Source: Shinisaurus crocodilurus (lineage: Eukaryota; Chordata; Lepidosauria; Squamata; Shinisauridae). From it: DNA of 64,000 nucleotides. A program made the position numbers and the translations under genes. The DNA lies in the NCBI GenBank assembly GCA_021292165.1, contig CM037877.1, forward strand, positions 110,483,858 to 110,547,857, in the 5' to 3' direction. Of this stretch, positions 1-10,224 are shown one piece after another (position 1 is the first letter of the stretch; each line of letters begins with the position of its first letter). Under the pieces are notes generated by a model that saw nothing but the letters and a program-made list of their open reading frames with translations, ran no database searches and had not been told where the DNA came from.

Positions 1-1720
1 TATAACGAAGGATATATTTACTTAAACGCATGCTTCTTGAATGCTGCATAGATTTAACAATAAAATACTTCCTCTAGATTCCAGAGTCCGTTGCAGCAAA
101 AACAATAAATGTTAGTATTTATGTACCACAGGACTTTTTTTTGTTGCTTTTGTCCTGTAATTCAGTAAAACAAGGAGAAGGATTGTTTATAATTTAAAAG
201 TGCTAAAACAAATACAAGTCATGAATATTCTAGTTTAATTTTGCCCATCAATGATCTGTTCTTATCTTGTATAAGTTTGGGGTTTTACGTACACACATAC
301 ACACTCCTCTACTCTTTCTCTTATCTTCTATGGCCTTTGACCCCACTGTTAAGTTTTTTGTCTGTATCCTTGTGTATATAAATAGATAGATCTACCAACT
401 AAGGATAACAGTTCATGCATTAGGTGAAGCAGAAGGGTTAGTTTTTAAGGTACCACACAGTTCTTTTCTGTTTTTGCTGCAACAGACTAACATAGCTACC
501 CTTCTAGAATTTATCAGTGACCTCGTGCTGGTGGAAGGCAGTATTCATGTGTAATAAAGCAAATTAGGGGGTTATATTTTTTTTCTAGTTGCATAGAATA
601 CATTTATTTCATTAGCAAGCAGCATTTTTCCCTAATAGGATTAGTGTAAAGAATTATAAAGGATTTCCATATCAGCCAGGCACTCTTCTTGTACACACCA
701 CACACACACTGAAGGGCTTTTGTAGGGAAAGTATATGTCAGCTGTCAGAGTTTAGCTAAAGAGGTTGCTGGTAATCAATGGCCACATGGGACAGATGGAG
801 CCATCATTCAAGTGGAAGGCTGCAGCTCTTCCTGCCATGGTCTCAGATTTACATGGACAACAGGAAAAAGAACTACATATTAAGTCTGTGGAAATACCAC
901 CACCTATTATGGTGCACCGCTAGTAAGAGCTTGAACAAAAGATTGAAGTGTATAAAAAGGAAGAACCTGAGAACTGACGCTTGTTTGCTTCACCTTAAAA
1001 ACTACTTTTAGAAGATGAAATTGCTTCTAGTAGAATTCCGCTCAACCTGCTTTTCCACAATAGACTAACATAGCTACCTTTGTATTGGGATATTATAGGA
1101 GGATTTTTCTAAAATTTACAATATGGAATCCTATTTATTTAAGATTAGTACTTTGACATCAAAAAGCATCTTGAGTGCCTTGTGAGTTTCCTCTTTTTCA
1201 AGCTTCCAATGACATGACATCGCTTCCTTACAATTTTTGGGTACTGTGTGCTCAAGGGAAAATTTCTTACATCTTGGGAGTATCTTGTGCACATGGAGCT
1301 GTGTTTTTCTTTCTAGAATAAAAAAACTTACTAGACTGCGCATGCTGATATGGCAGATATGTACCTGCAGTGAAATGTCTCTTAGCATGCCAGGAAATTA
1401 GTGTTGCTGACCTGCCTACCACAGTTTCATCTTTCTTGAAACTGTAAAAGACAGGACTCTTTTTTATTTTTAAAGTGTTCCTGCATTTACTCATTCAGTT
1501 CTCCTACAGGCACTAAATTCTGATGCTGCTCTCACCACGTGCCTTCTGGAAATTGCTGAGTAAATATACTTGCACTTAATCACATTAATATATCAAAGGA
1601 AATGTGCAAGCCTATTACTATCAGTTAATTGCTACAGGAATAATTTGAGCTTGTCTGCTGGGCTCTACAGAGTCCTGTTCTCCCCACAAAACCATGTGTG
1701 TTTCCCCCCCCAAAATTATT
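1..1720. other. Non-coding, AT-rich, no gene seen
   Basis: No convincing exon or long open frame. Two short stretches, ending near 502 and near 1079, share the phrase agactaacatagctacc and look like old remnants of one dispersed repeat. A short CA tract lies near 695-709. The rest reads as ordinary intron or intergenic DNA. Confidence 0.6.
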
Positions 1721-2018
1721 TGTTCTTACTTAGCTAGTCTATTTGGCAAGACCCTAGTCTAGGTCTATCTCGTCACCTAATGCAAAGGCTCATGCTTGCC
1801 TCTACCATTAACTGTAGCTTACCATTTGAAAGGTAAACAGCATATATAGACTTTCTAGCCTCTGCATCCACATAAATAATGTATTAAGCTTCCTGTACTG
1901 ATAAATTCTGGTTGGGGTGTGGAAGGCAAGAGGAAAGACAAAATGGGGGATGGACGGTAGTAAAAAAAGCTGCACATAATTACTTCCAGTTAGACCCTAG
2001 GAACATATTTTTAATTAA
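1721..2018 (+). repeat. Arm A of a 298-bp inverted duplication
   Basis: This 298-bp block recurs, inverted and without gaps, at 4081-4378 inside the DIRS element. By direct comparison I count three mismatches (about 99% identity). The block itself has no coding signature. It lies about 300 bp outside the left end of the DIRS element, so the inner copy came from the flank or both are copies of an unrecognised dispersed repeat. Confidence 0.95.
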
Positions 2019-2320
2019 CCCATATCTACTCCTAAAAACTGTTGTAATGTTGTTGGTGCTTGTTAAATGGGGAAGGTTAAATGATGAATTCTCCCCCCCC
2101 CCCCGCCCCTTATAATGTGTTCTTTTTCATGCCATTGAAATTCTGGAAGGGACTCTAGTCTGCCTGCATGATGTACTAAAATAACCTGGTGGTGTTTCTA
2201 TTTTTGCATTAGTTGATGCATTGCTTTGTGTACTTAGAGCAGTTTCAAAGCTTGTTGTACTGATAGTGAAGATGAGAAGCAGTTCAGCTTCCTTTCAGCT
2301 CACAAACTGGTGTTTAATCA
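2019..2320. other. Flank between arm A and the DIRS left end
   Basis: Contains a C-rich homopolymer run near 2090-2108. No coding signal or recognisable repeat. The DIRS inverted terminal repeat begins immediately to the right. Confidence 0.6.
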
Positions 2321-2450
2321 GCATGCGCGGAGGCCGTTTCGGGAAGTTTCTAAAGCTGAGGTAAATTTTGGGCGGGAACCCCTCCCCCCCGGTGTCCTCC
2401 TTACACGGGTTCCCGCCCTCTCCCTCAGTTCCTCTTCGACCGCCATCGCG
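2321..2450 (+). repeat. DIRS left inverted terminal repeat
   Basis: Starts at gcatgcgcggaggccg and ends near cgccatcgcg. It is the reverse complement of 7368-7498 with small differences. It contains the GC-rich core gggcgggaacc and its counterpart ggttcccgcc, so each repeat can also fold on itself. In DIRS elements this region carries the promoter. Confidence 0.9.
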
Positions 2451-2579
2451 TGTGGCTGTTCTATCGAGAGGTTCTGGAATTCTACTCTTAGAATTCAGCT
2501 AGGTAACTACTGTTTTTCGAGGATTCTTCAATCTCTTCCCCCCCCCCGCTCGTCGTGGGATCACCAACTTCTACCAATT

Positions 2580-3818
2580 ATGGCTCCAAAAGCCCCCTTT
2601 CGCAAATGCGTAAGGTGCGGGATGAAACTTCCTTCGGCGGACAGGCATTCGCTGTGTCTCGCCTGCCTCGGCGAGGGCCATAATGTGGACGCTTGCCATC
2701 ATTGCCAAGCATTCACAAAACAAGCGAGGAAGCACAGGGCGGACAAGTTGACTGCCATTCTATACAAGAGGGCTCTCCAACCGCCTGCGGAAAAGCCTAT
2801 CCCTTTGGCAAGGCCTAGTACGCCGCCATCGCACACGGTCTCCTCAGCGGACGCTCAGGAGGCCTACATGGCGACTATGATATCGAAGAGCAAGGCCAAG
2901 AAAGATCGCAGAGAGAAAGAGGAGGCGAAAAGGAAGAGCAAGGAGCAGAGAGATAAGGCAAGGAGACTGGCAAAAAAATTGGCTTCGTCCCTCTCGGGAT
3001 CGGGATCGACGCTAGCCCCAAATCCGACGGACGTCGTGACCATTGAACGCCCGGCTGGGCTTAAGTCTCCTCCCGCACAGGCTCCCCTGGGGTCGAGGGA
3101 TCCACCGCCTTGCTCTCCACCAAAAGCTCCCTCGGGATCGAGGGAGGCTATTCAGGCACTCTCAGTATCAGAAGGCGAGATACCGGACTCACCATCGGAC
3201 TCGAGGCCTCCGGTACGAACCACTGCTCTTCCGACCCTCGCCTCTCCTGTTCTACGGGCTCGTACTCCACGGACTCGATCCAGGTCACTCGAGATCGAGG
3301 AGGTAGTGATTACCCGGGACCGGGCATCCTCCAGATTGTCTGATTCTCGCAGACCTCGGGATCTCCAACGATACAGGGAGAGGTCTCAGGACTCGAGAGA
3401 CTCGAGATACTCCTTGGCGTCCCGTTGCAGCTATCGTCGGAGATGCTCCCCTGTGTCTGAATACAGGTACCAGACCAGGGTGTACCGGTCCCGAGAGAGG
3501 TCGCCACTCAGGAGACGCTCCCCGAGAAGGGAAACCAGACGGTCTCCACCAGGACGAGAAGGGGCACGTCCGAGCCCCAGGATATCCCCTCTGATCCGTC
3601 CTCTGGCCCTCCCTTCGCAAGTTGGTGAGAGAGAGGACCAACTAACTACGGTTTCGATGACAGCCGTATCCCGCTCCCGCAGGTCATCGACTCCGGGGTC
3701 TCCCCTAAGTGACTCGGACTCGATCGTCTCACTGTCCCCATCTTCTACATCTCCGGACCAGAACGTCTCCACTCAGGCCGCGGTATCCCCCTCTGAGGAT
3801 ATGGGCACCTTTCAGTGA
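2580..3818 (+). CDS. DIRS gag-like protein, 412 aa
   Basis: The structural ORF of the DIRS element. The start was placed at the ATG opening MAPKAPFRKC, after a pyrimidine-rich leader, because the family signature begins there; the frame is open further upstream, into the terminal repeat. A cysteine/histidine cluster (C10, C13, C26, C29, H34, C39, C42) looks like a zinc-binding module. A lysine/arginine-rich, coiled-coil-like segment follows (about residues 95-135), then a long Ser/Arg/Pro-rich region with RS-type repeats, and an acidic Ser-rich tail. RS-rich basic tails occur in RNA-binding proteins, so RNA packaging is a reasonable inference. The frame is undamaged up to a TGA at 3816-3818, and the pol amino terminus continues in the same frame right after it. 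That TGA is either the natural gag stop or a nonsense change. Confidence 0.82.
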   Translation: MAPKAPFRKCVRCGMKLPSADRHSLCLACLGEGHNVDACHHCQAFTKQARKHRADKLTAILYKRALQPPAEKPIPLARPSTPPSHTVSSADAQEAYMATMISKSKAKKDRREKEEAKRKSKEQRDKARRLAKKLASSLSGSGSTLAPNPTDVVTIERPAGLKSPPAQAPLGSRDPPPCSPPKAPSGSREAIQALSVSEGEIPDSPSDSRPPVRTTALPTLASPVLRARTPRTRSRSLEIEEVVITRDRASSRLSDSRRPRDLQRYRERSQDSRDSRYSLASRCSYRRRCSPVSEYRYQTRVYRSRERSPLRRRSPRRETRRSPPGREGARPSPRISPLIRPLALPSQVGEREDQLTTVSMTAVSRSRRSSTPGSPLSDSDSIVSLSPSSTSPDQNVSTQAAVSPSEDMGTFQ

Positions 3819-3952
3819 AATATATTTACCACCGATCGTTGGGTTCTGGACATTATTCAGCATGGGTACAGGATCGAGTTCGATTCTCTCCCACCTTTTC
3901 TTGGCATCCGCACCACGCAGCCATCCCATACGCTGCGGGAGGAGGTCGATTC
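3819..3952 (+). pseudogene. DIRS pol amino-terminal remnant
   Basis: In frame with gag after its TGA, this stretch reads TTDRWVLDIIQHGYRIEF and then SLPPFLGI and LREEVDS, the conserved entry to DIRS reverse transcriptases. It breaks off after EEVDS where the AT-rich insertion begins. The RT resumes at 4378 in a different frame with IEMVPPHLAQ. From the family pattern only a few residues appear to be missing at the junction. Confidence 0.82.
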
Positions 3953-4080
3953 CTTTATTTTATTTTATTAAATAAAATTAAATAAAATTTTATTTAATAA
4001 AATAATAAATTTAATATTTTATTAAATATTAAATATTTAATAAAATATTAAATATTAATATTTAATATTAATTAAATATT
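3953..4080. repeat. AT-only palindromic filler inside DIRS pol
   Basis: About 128 bp made almost entirely of permuted TTTAATA and ATTAAAT words, many self-complementary, with no G or C. It forms the left part of the 426-bp insertion into pol and abuts the inverted flank copy. Such tracts arise from replication slippage, template switching or extrusion of a hairpin, and they are also a common site of assembly error. Confidence 0.9.
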
Positions 4081-4378
4081 TTAATTAAAAACTTGTTCCT
4101 AGGGTCTAACTGGAAGTAATTATGTGCAGCTTTTTTTACTACCGTCCATCCCCCATTTTGTCTTTCCTCTTGCCTTCCACACCCCAACCAGAATTTATCA
4201 GTACAGGAAGCTTAATACATTATTTATGTGGATGCAGAGGCTAGAAAGTCTATATATGCTGTTTACCTTTCAAATGGTAAGCTACAGTTAATGGTAGAGG
4301 CAAGCATGAGCCTTTGCATTAGGTGACGAGATAGACCTAGACTAGGGTCTTGCCAAATAGACTAGCTAGGTAAGAACA
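4081..4378 (-). repeat. Arm B: inverted copy of 1721-2018 inside DIRS pol
   Basis: Reverse complement of 1721-2018, with the same length, no gaps and three mismatches. The right boundary falls exactly where the DIRS reading frame resumes (IEMVPPHL); the left boundary merges into the AT-rich tract. With that tract it interrupts the reverse transcriptase between EEVDS and IEMV. The near-identity makes it young relative to the decayed DIRS frames. Confidence 0.95.
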
Positions 4379-6040
4379 TCGAGATGGTCCCTCCACACCT
4401 GGCACAGGACGGCCTTTACTCCAGGTATTTCACGGTGTCAAAGAAGGATGGAGGACTCCGACCAATCCTGGACCTACGTTCAGTGAACTTCTACATTCCA
4501 CCCAAGAAGTTCAGGATGGTCACTCTCCAATCGATCTTGCCTCTCCTCCGCAAGACCGACTGGTTTGCATCCATCGATCTCCAAGATGCCTACTTCCACA
4601 TAGGGATCCATCGAGACAGCCAGAAATACCTGAGGTTCAAGATTGGATCCGATACTTACCAGTTCAAGGTACTTCCATTCGGACTTTCGACGGCACCGAG
4701 GGTGTTTATGAAGTGTATGACAGTAGTCTGCGCTGCTCTACGAACCCAAGGGGTGACGCTCTATCCTTACCTGGACGATTGGCTCATCGTTGCCCCGTCT
4801 GCTCAGGAACTTTGGAGCGCCCTCCACCTGACTACCGGCACTTTGGTCACTCTCGGACTCTGCCTCAACGAGAAGAAGTCCACTCTCTTCCCAACTCAAA
4901 GGATCCAATTCATCGGAGCATTATTAGACGCCACGGTCGGTCGTGCCTTTCTACCGAAAGACAACTCTAAAGATACTTACCCTCGCCTCGAAACTACAGA
5001 AGGCGACGTCGTGCACAGCCCACTCGATTCAACGGCTCCTCGGTCTCATAGCTTCATCCATATCGGTCGTTCCTCTCGCTCAACTTCGTATGCGCCAACT
5101 CCAAAACTGGTTCATAAGATCGTTCGATTCCGAGATGAATGCCCATCGAATGCGACTAACTGTTCCGTCCAGCATAAGACAGTCTCTTCGCTGGTGGATG
5201 AGCCGCTCCAATCTGACAAAAGGGCTATCCTTCCAACCCGTCACACCTTCACTCACGCTGACGACAGATGCTTCTCCCCTGGGCTGGGGAGCTCACTGCG
5301 GGAATCACACAGCACAAGGCCAGTGGGGCCCGCAAGATCGAGAGAGGCACATCAACGTTCTCGAGCTCAAAGCAGTGTGGAACTCGATGAACTCCCTCGA
5401 ATCTATACTTGCTGCGAGACATCTGCAGGTGGTTACAGACAATACTACAGTTGTGGCCTACCTGAACAAGGAAGGCGACACCCGCTCGCTACGGCTGATG
5501 AACCTAACCCTCCGTATATTCGACTGGATGATCCCTCGTCATATATCAGTGAGAGCCATCCATATTGCTGGGAAGGACAATACACTGGCAGATGCCCTCA
5601 GCAGGATGTCTCTCGACTCTCACGAGTGGCAACTCGACGTTCGAATTCGGCAGTCCCTTTTTCACCTGTGGGGAACCCCAACCGTAGATCTATTCGCCAC
5701 TGCGGCCAATACAGCTTGCCACACTTTCTGCAGCAGAGCGGGACACGACAACGCATCGATCGGGGACGCATTCCTAATAACTTGTTCGGGGACTCTGTTT
5801 TATATATTCCCACCGATTCCGTTGTTGACCAAAGTCGTCTCGAAAATCCAGTCCGAGGGCACGAACTGCATCCTAGTGATTCCATGGTGGCCGAGGCAGG
5901 CCTGGTTTGCGCCACTCCTCCGACTATCCAAGGGAGAGTATCGCTACCTACCGAACACGACGACGATACTTTCTCAAGCTCGAGGCGCGCTACTACACCC
6001 GAATCCGTCCATCCTGAAACTCACAGCCTGGCGAATTTGA
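4378..6040 (+). pseudogene. DIRS reverse transcriptase-RNase H, interrupted and frameshifted
   Basis: The reverse transcriptase reads in one frame from IEMVPPHLAQ, with SKKDGGLRPILDLR, the LPFGLSTAP motif and the catalytic YLDD box, up to about 4960. It then needs a one-base correction near 4963 to continue as LKILTLASKLQ. RNase H follows in the new frame, with acidic residues in LTTDASPLGWGA, LELKAVW and VVTDNTTVVAYL and the ADALSR motif. The downstream part (DLFATAAN, YIFPP, ILVIPWWPRQAWF) matches the conserved segment of DIRS pol often called the methyltransferase-like domain. The frame ends at TGA 6038-6040, overlapping the recombinase start in another frame. Together with the upstream insertion, this cannot make a working enzyme. 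Confidence 0.9.
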
Positions 6041-7065
6041 TACCGAGCACTCTCCCTTCGGAGATCAGGCTCGTACTGCAGGAAGCTTGGAAACCATCCA
6101 CTAGAGCTTCATATGCCAGGAAATGGAAAGGCTTCTGTGACTACCTCGGTCGGATTGAAGTGCCCTATTCTAGCGCTCCTATCCATCAAGTGCTGCAATT
6201 CCTGCTTCATTTGCAACACAAAGGGCTTAAGACGAGCTCGTTAAGGGTCTATTTGGCTGCCTTGTCAGCTTACCATAATGATCAAGATGGATTCACTTTG
6301 TTTTCAAACCTGCTAGTCAAGCGTTTCATGAGAGGATTAAAAAATATGACCCCTTCATTTAAGCCAGTCACTCCGGTTTGGGACCTTCAGTAGGTTCTAC
6401 AGGTACTCATGGCTAAGCCATTCGAGCCAATGGCGACAACAGATCTTCGCTTAGTAACTTTTAAGACTGTATTTCTTGTCGCAATCACCTCTGCTCGCAG
6501 AGCATCAGAGCTGGCAGCTCTAAGGGTGGATCCACCGTACCTCAGTTTCCACAAGGAAAAGGCGGTGTTGCGTCCAGATTTGGCCTTCCTTCCTAAGGTC
6601 GTGTCTGCCTTCCATCTAAATCAAGACATTATATTACCAGCATTCTTTCAAAGTCCGTCGTCTCCATTGGAACATCAGCTGCACATGTTGGACGTACGAA
6701 GGGCTCTATTGTTCTACAAGTCCCGTACTGAGTCCATTAGGAAGTCTCCCCGTCTTTTTGTTTGTTACGGTGGACACTCCAAGGGCTTGCCAGTCTCGAG
6801 CTAGCGATTATCTTCCTGGATTGTGACCTGTATCGAGCTGGCTTACGAACTCAAAAGACAGCTATTGCCGGGTTCGGTACGGGCTCACTCTGCCAGAGCT
6901 GTATCAACCTCGACGGCTTTTGCAAGGGGCGTCTCGATCACGGAGGTTTGTAAGGTGGCTACATGGTCCACGCCTTCAACGTTCGTGACACACTACCAGG
7001 TTGATGTTCGATCCCAGAGGGACAATGCATTTGGCAGAGCGGTCCTTTCCTCGGTCCTACAATAA
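6022..7065 (+). pseudogene. DIRS tyrosine recombinase with two stop codons
   Basis: An ORF of the lambda-integrase (tyrosine recombinase) type, overlapping the end of pol in another frame. The core-binding region reads EAWKPSTRASYARKWKGF and then VYLAALSAYH. The catalytic domain shows the first arginine in SARRASELAAL, the HxxR box as HSAR, and the late tyrosine in TFVTHY. A TAG at 6391-6393 falls inside VWDLQ-VLQVL and a second TAG at 6802-6804 falls after PVSS. Both are in frame with good similarity on either side, so they are point nonsense mutations, not frame errors. The enzyme would integrate circular DIRS DNA without a target duplication. Confidence 0.9.
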
Positions 7066-7098
7066 TCTCGACACCGACCCTCCACCGGTAAGCCAGCC

Positions 7099-7192
7099 CC
7101 ATATGTGTGATGCCCAGAGACCACGAAGAAGAAGGACAGGTTGCTTACCTGTAACTGTGGTTCTTCGAGTGGTCATCTGTGCAGTCACACAA
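7099..7192. repeat. DIRS internal complementary region
   Basis: 7133-7191 is the reverse complement of the outer right end (7510-7575), except that the outer copy has about 7 extra bases. Just before it, 7099-7107 repeats a direct copy of ccatatgtg from the end region. An internal segment complementary to the joined termini is diagnostic of DIRS elements and is thought to template completion and circularisation of the cDNA. Confidence 0.85.
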
Positions 7193-7367
7193 CCCGCCCG
7201 TCCATCCCCGCTACGGTGTCACTGTCGAGTTTGATGTGTACTGAACCGGGACCTTTGGGCAGACGATAATCGATACCGTGTAACACCATCGAATTCGGCT
7301 TTCGGTATTGATTTATATACTGGGAAGACCCTCTTTTTTCCTATATGTTCTCCCTTAACTCTGGGAT
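7193..7367. other. DIRS 3' non-coding segment
   Basis: Lies between the internal complementary region and the right terminal repeat. No coding frame and no second copy within the window. Confidence 0.6.
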
Positions 7368-7498
7368 CGCGATGGCGGTCTCAGGGGAACTGAGGGAGAG
7401 GGCGGGAACCCGTGTAAGGAGGACGCCGGGGGGGAGGGGTTCCCGCCCAAAATTTACCTCAGCTTTAGAAACTTCCCGAAACGGCCTCCGCGCACGCG
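7368..7498 (-). repeat. DIRS right inverted terminal repeat
   Basis: Reverse complement of 2321-2450, running from gcgatggcggtctc to ggcctccgcgcacgc. It is followed by an outer extension, about 7499-7577, that pairs with the internal complementary region. The element end is placed near 7577 because the pairing stops there. Confidence 0.9.
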
Positions 7499-7577
7499 CA
7501 GAGCCCATATGTGTGACTGCACAGATGACCACTCGGCACTCGAAGAACCACAGTTACAGGTAAGCAACCTGTCCTTT

Positions 7578-8034
7578 CCAGGCATACCTACTAGAATTAG
7601 CAACACTAATACATACTGTCATATTATGCAAACTTCCTTTGATTTGATGTGGCCTGGCCATTAATGAGCAATTAGGGTCTCTTTTGTCCAAAAGAGCCAT
7701 CTTAGAATGTCACATCTGCCTGCCTAGGTATGCAGCTGAAAAGTCAGTTTTGGATTTTGATTAGAGGGAAATGTATGCATACCAAGTGCCAGAGGGGTAG
7801 CAAAGTTTGGAACTGACTGGCAGAAGCATGCTTGGGGGTTTGAAAGATGCTGCTGTTATTTTGGAACTAATGCTGCATGCTTGCTTGCGACATGTTCAAC
7901 CTGTACATTTGTAAATAAGCAAATTATTATGAAGGCTATAAAAATCACACACGTATTCTTTTCCAAGCAGAAATTGTAGCAAGGGAGAGAAGGTGCTCTC
8001 ATGTTTGTTAGTTGCCAAGTCTGAATGAGTGACA
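7578..8034. other. Non-coding, nothing recognised
   Basis: No exon, RNA gene or clear repeat seen between the DIRS right end and the next LINE fragment. Confidence 0.6.
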
Positions 8035-8612
8035 GTTGCCATACCAGCAATGTTCTGGGCCCTTCCTACCCTCAACACACTTTCGAAACTTCAGGTGGAC
8101 CAAAATGCTGTGGCCAGACTGTTGACCAAGGGTGATTACAGGGAGCATGCAACTTGCTTGTTACAACTGGTTATGACCTATAAAGCCTTGTATAATTTGG
8201 GACCAGGCTATTTGAAAGATGGAATTCTCCCATACAGGCCTGCCTGGGTTTTAAGATCTTTGCAGGAGGCCCCTGGCCCCACTGTCATCAGAGGCACATT
8301 TGGTGTAGACGCAAGAGAGGGCCTTCTGGAGCTGCCTGCCAAAGGAGGCTAGGTTGGCCACTTGCTGTTATCCTTCTGCCAGCAGACAAATATGTTTTTA
8401 TTCAGACAGGCCCTTTGCATATAAGGTAGTCTGTTGCTGAAAGGGTTTTTATTTGGTTGTGTCTGTTTATTTCTTTTATTGTTGTGTTTTAATTGTGTTT
8501 ATGTTATGTTTTAATTAAGTCTTTGTTTTTAATCTGTATTTTATTGTTAGCCACCTTGAACACCATTTTTTGTCAGAAAGGTGGATTATAAATAAATTAA
8601 ATAAATAAACAA
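8035..8612 (+). mobile_element. L2-like LINE 3' end fragment
   Basis: Degenerate ORF2 carboxyl terminus with LQLVMTYKALYNLGPGYLKD, a recurring phrase of this LINE family. It is followed by a pyrimidine-rich 3' UTR and the tail gccaccttgaacacc...gtggattataaataaattaaataaataa. The tail closely resembles the end of the tRNA-derived SINEs at 50396 and 53508. The fragment is 5' truncated and has frameshifts. Confidence 0.8.
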
Positions 8613-10209
8613 ACAAAGGTAGAATCAAGTCTTGCGTTCCATTTCTCAAAGGGGTCCCTTTTGCATTCCATACTATAGACTGTATAAAGTTCAAGAGATT
8701 CTTATACAAATTTCATTCCTATTACCATGATCAGCTGGCAATAATCCCAAATGCATAGATACCTGCTCCCCACTTACAGCTGTACTCTAATTTTGACATT
8801 GTTAGTTTGGCAATATTGCTCACTACAGCCTTCCATCTAGGATTTGGTTCATGGTAACATAAGTTAAGTTAGTGCAAAACATAATATTACTGCAAAGAAA
8901 CACTAACATTATGAAAGAAGTGGTCTTAGAGCAGATTTAATACATGCAAAATATAATATTTTCATAACTGCAGTCATATTCATCATTGGTCACATTTTAT
9001 TTTAATATAACATGAGTGTAAAACAGTTGTGTTTTACACTTGGTTTGCAGTAATATAAACACCTGCAAAAGCTGCAAGACAGTGGTACGTCTTACCGTTT
9101 GTGAGAGAGAGCCATCATGAATAGAATTGTTTAATTTGCTGCAGGCATATCTTCCTAGCTGCCTGTAACCTTCCCCACCCCCGCCTTCTGCTATATAATA
9201 AGCCAATTCCTGAATGATGTGAATGTCATAGTAAGGGAGGAGGAGAGCTGCCATTCTCCTATTGATTCTGTTCACTTGGCAATACTTGATCCCTGTGCCA
9301 GGCTTAGGTTTGTATATCCAGCAATAAATTTCAAGAATATAGCTATTTTCTTGATATAGGAAAAATGCATCAGGCAGAATTCTGAATGCATTCATAATAA
9401 AGTTTCAAGAAAATGTATAATCATCATGCATCAGTCTGTCTGACATAGCTTAAATAGGCAAAAAAAGAGAAAAGAATGAGGACACGATTTTTTATTTAAT
9501 TTAAACGATTTGCTGGAAATCCTCTGCACAAATGATGATGCATGTATTTCTTGGCTATGTGAATGAAATTACAAATAGGTATTAAAATTACGTCCCTTTG
9601 CTGATGTTATGATTGCCATGAAATGTGCAAATGCCTCAATGTTCTGGGATGCTTTGTAGTATACTCCTGCTATGCTATTTCTAGCAGAGAGGCAAAAATT
9701 TGATTTGGCCAACTACCTACACACACACACACACACACACACACCTACATACAGACATACCGTAGTAAAAGCTGCAGACAGTATAATATAAGTAAATGGC
9801 TATCTGGATATTCCAGATACTATGTTTAGGTTGGTGATATTGACAGATGGTTGTATATTGACCAATGTCCGGGATATACTATTTGAATGTGTATACATAT
9901 TTGTAATCTTTCAGATCTTGATGGCATAAAATTATCGAGGGTACTGCCAAAATCTGTAGTAAAATCTTGTATTGGGCGGGTTGTGTTGTTGTTCTTAAGA
10001 TACATTTTTAACATAGATGTCTTTTTAAAAAATATGTTTTTAATTGTGTAGTGAAAGCACTGAATATAGAAAAGCTGGATTGAGTGGAAGTACACAGTTG
10101 ACATTAACTTTATAGCTTTATGGTTAATAAGTTAAAAGAGGAAGACTAAAGGAATATATATTATATTACCTTACTAATTACATAATACTGCTAAAATTAA
10201 AACATATAA
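8613..10209. other. Non-coding with a CA microsatellite
   Basis: AT-rich sequence without coding signals. A (CA)13-type dinucleotide run occupies 9719-9744. No transposon borders were recognised. Confidence 0.6.
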
Positions 10210-10224
10210 TGAAGTCATCCTTCA
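10210..10224 (+). repeat. L1 target-site duplication, left copy
   Basis: The 15-bp word TGAAGTCATCCTTCA, repeated exactly at 10793-10807 on the other side of the L1 fragment. Perfect duplication of this length is typical of target-primed reverse transcription. Confidence 0.93.

Larger units (their letters stand above)
2321..7577 (+). mobile_element. DIRS-type tyrosine-recombinase retrotransposon, near full length, inactive
   Basis: The order is inverted terminal repeat, gag, reverse transcriptase-RNase H, overlapping tyrosine recombinase, internal complementary region, inverted terminal repeat. This is the DIRS layout, in which a tyrosine recombinase replaces the DDE integrase of LTR elements. 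RT motifs (LPFGLSTAP, YLDD), RNase H motifs (TDASPLGWGA, VVTDNTT) and recombinase residues (ARRASEL, HSAR, a C-terminal Tyr) are all visible. The copy is dead: pol carries a 426-bp insertion and a frameshift, and the recombinase has two in-frame stops. The left end lacks the outer extension found at the right end, as is normal for DIRS ends. It lies in the upstream flank or an intron of NRG1, in the same orientation. Confidence 0.93.

Noticed and set aside
3285..3772. Minus-strand frames opposite DIRS gag
   Set aside because: Antisense shadows of the arginine- and serine-rich gag; no independent signature.
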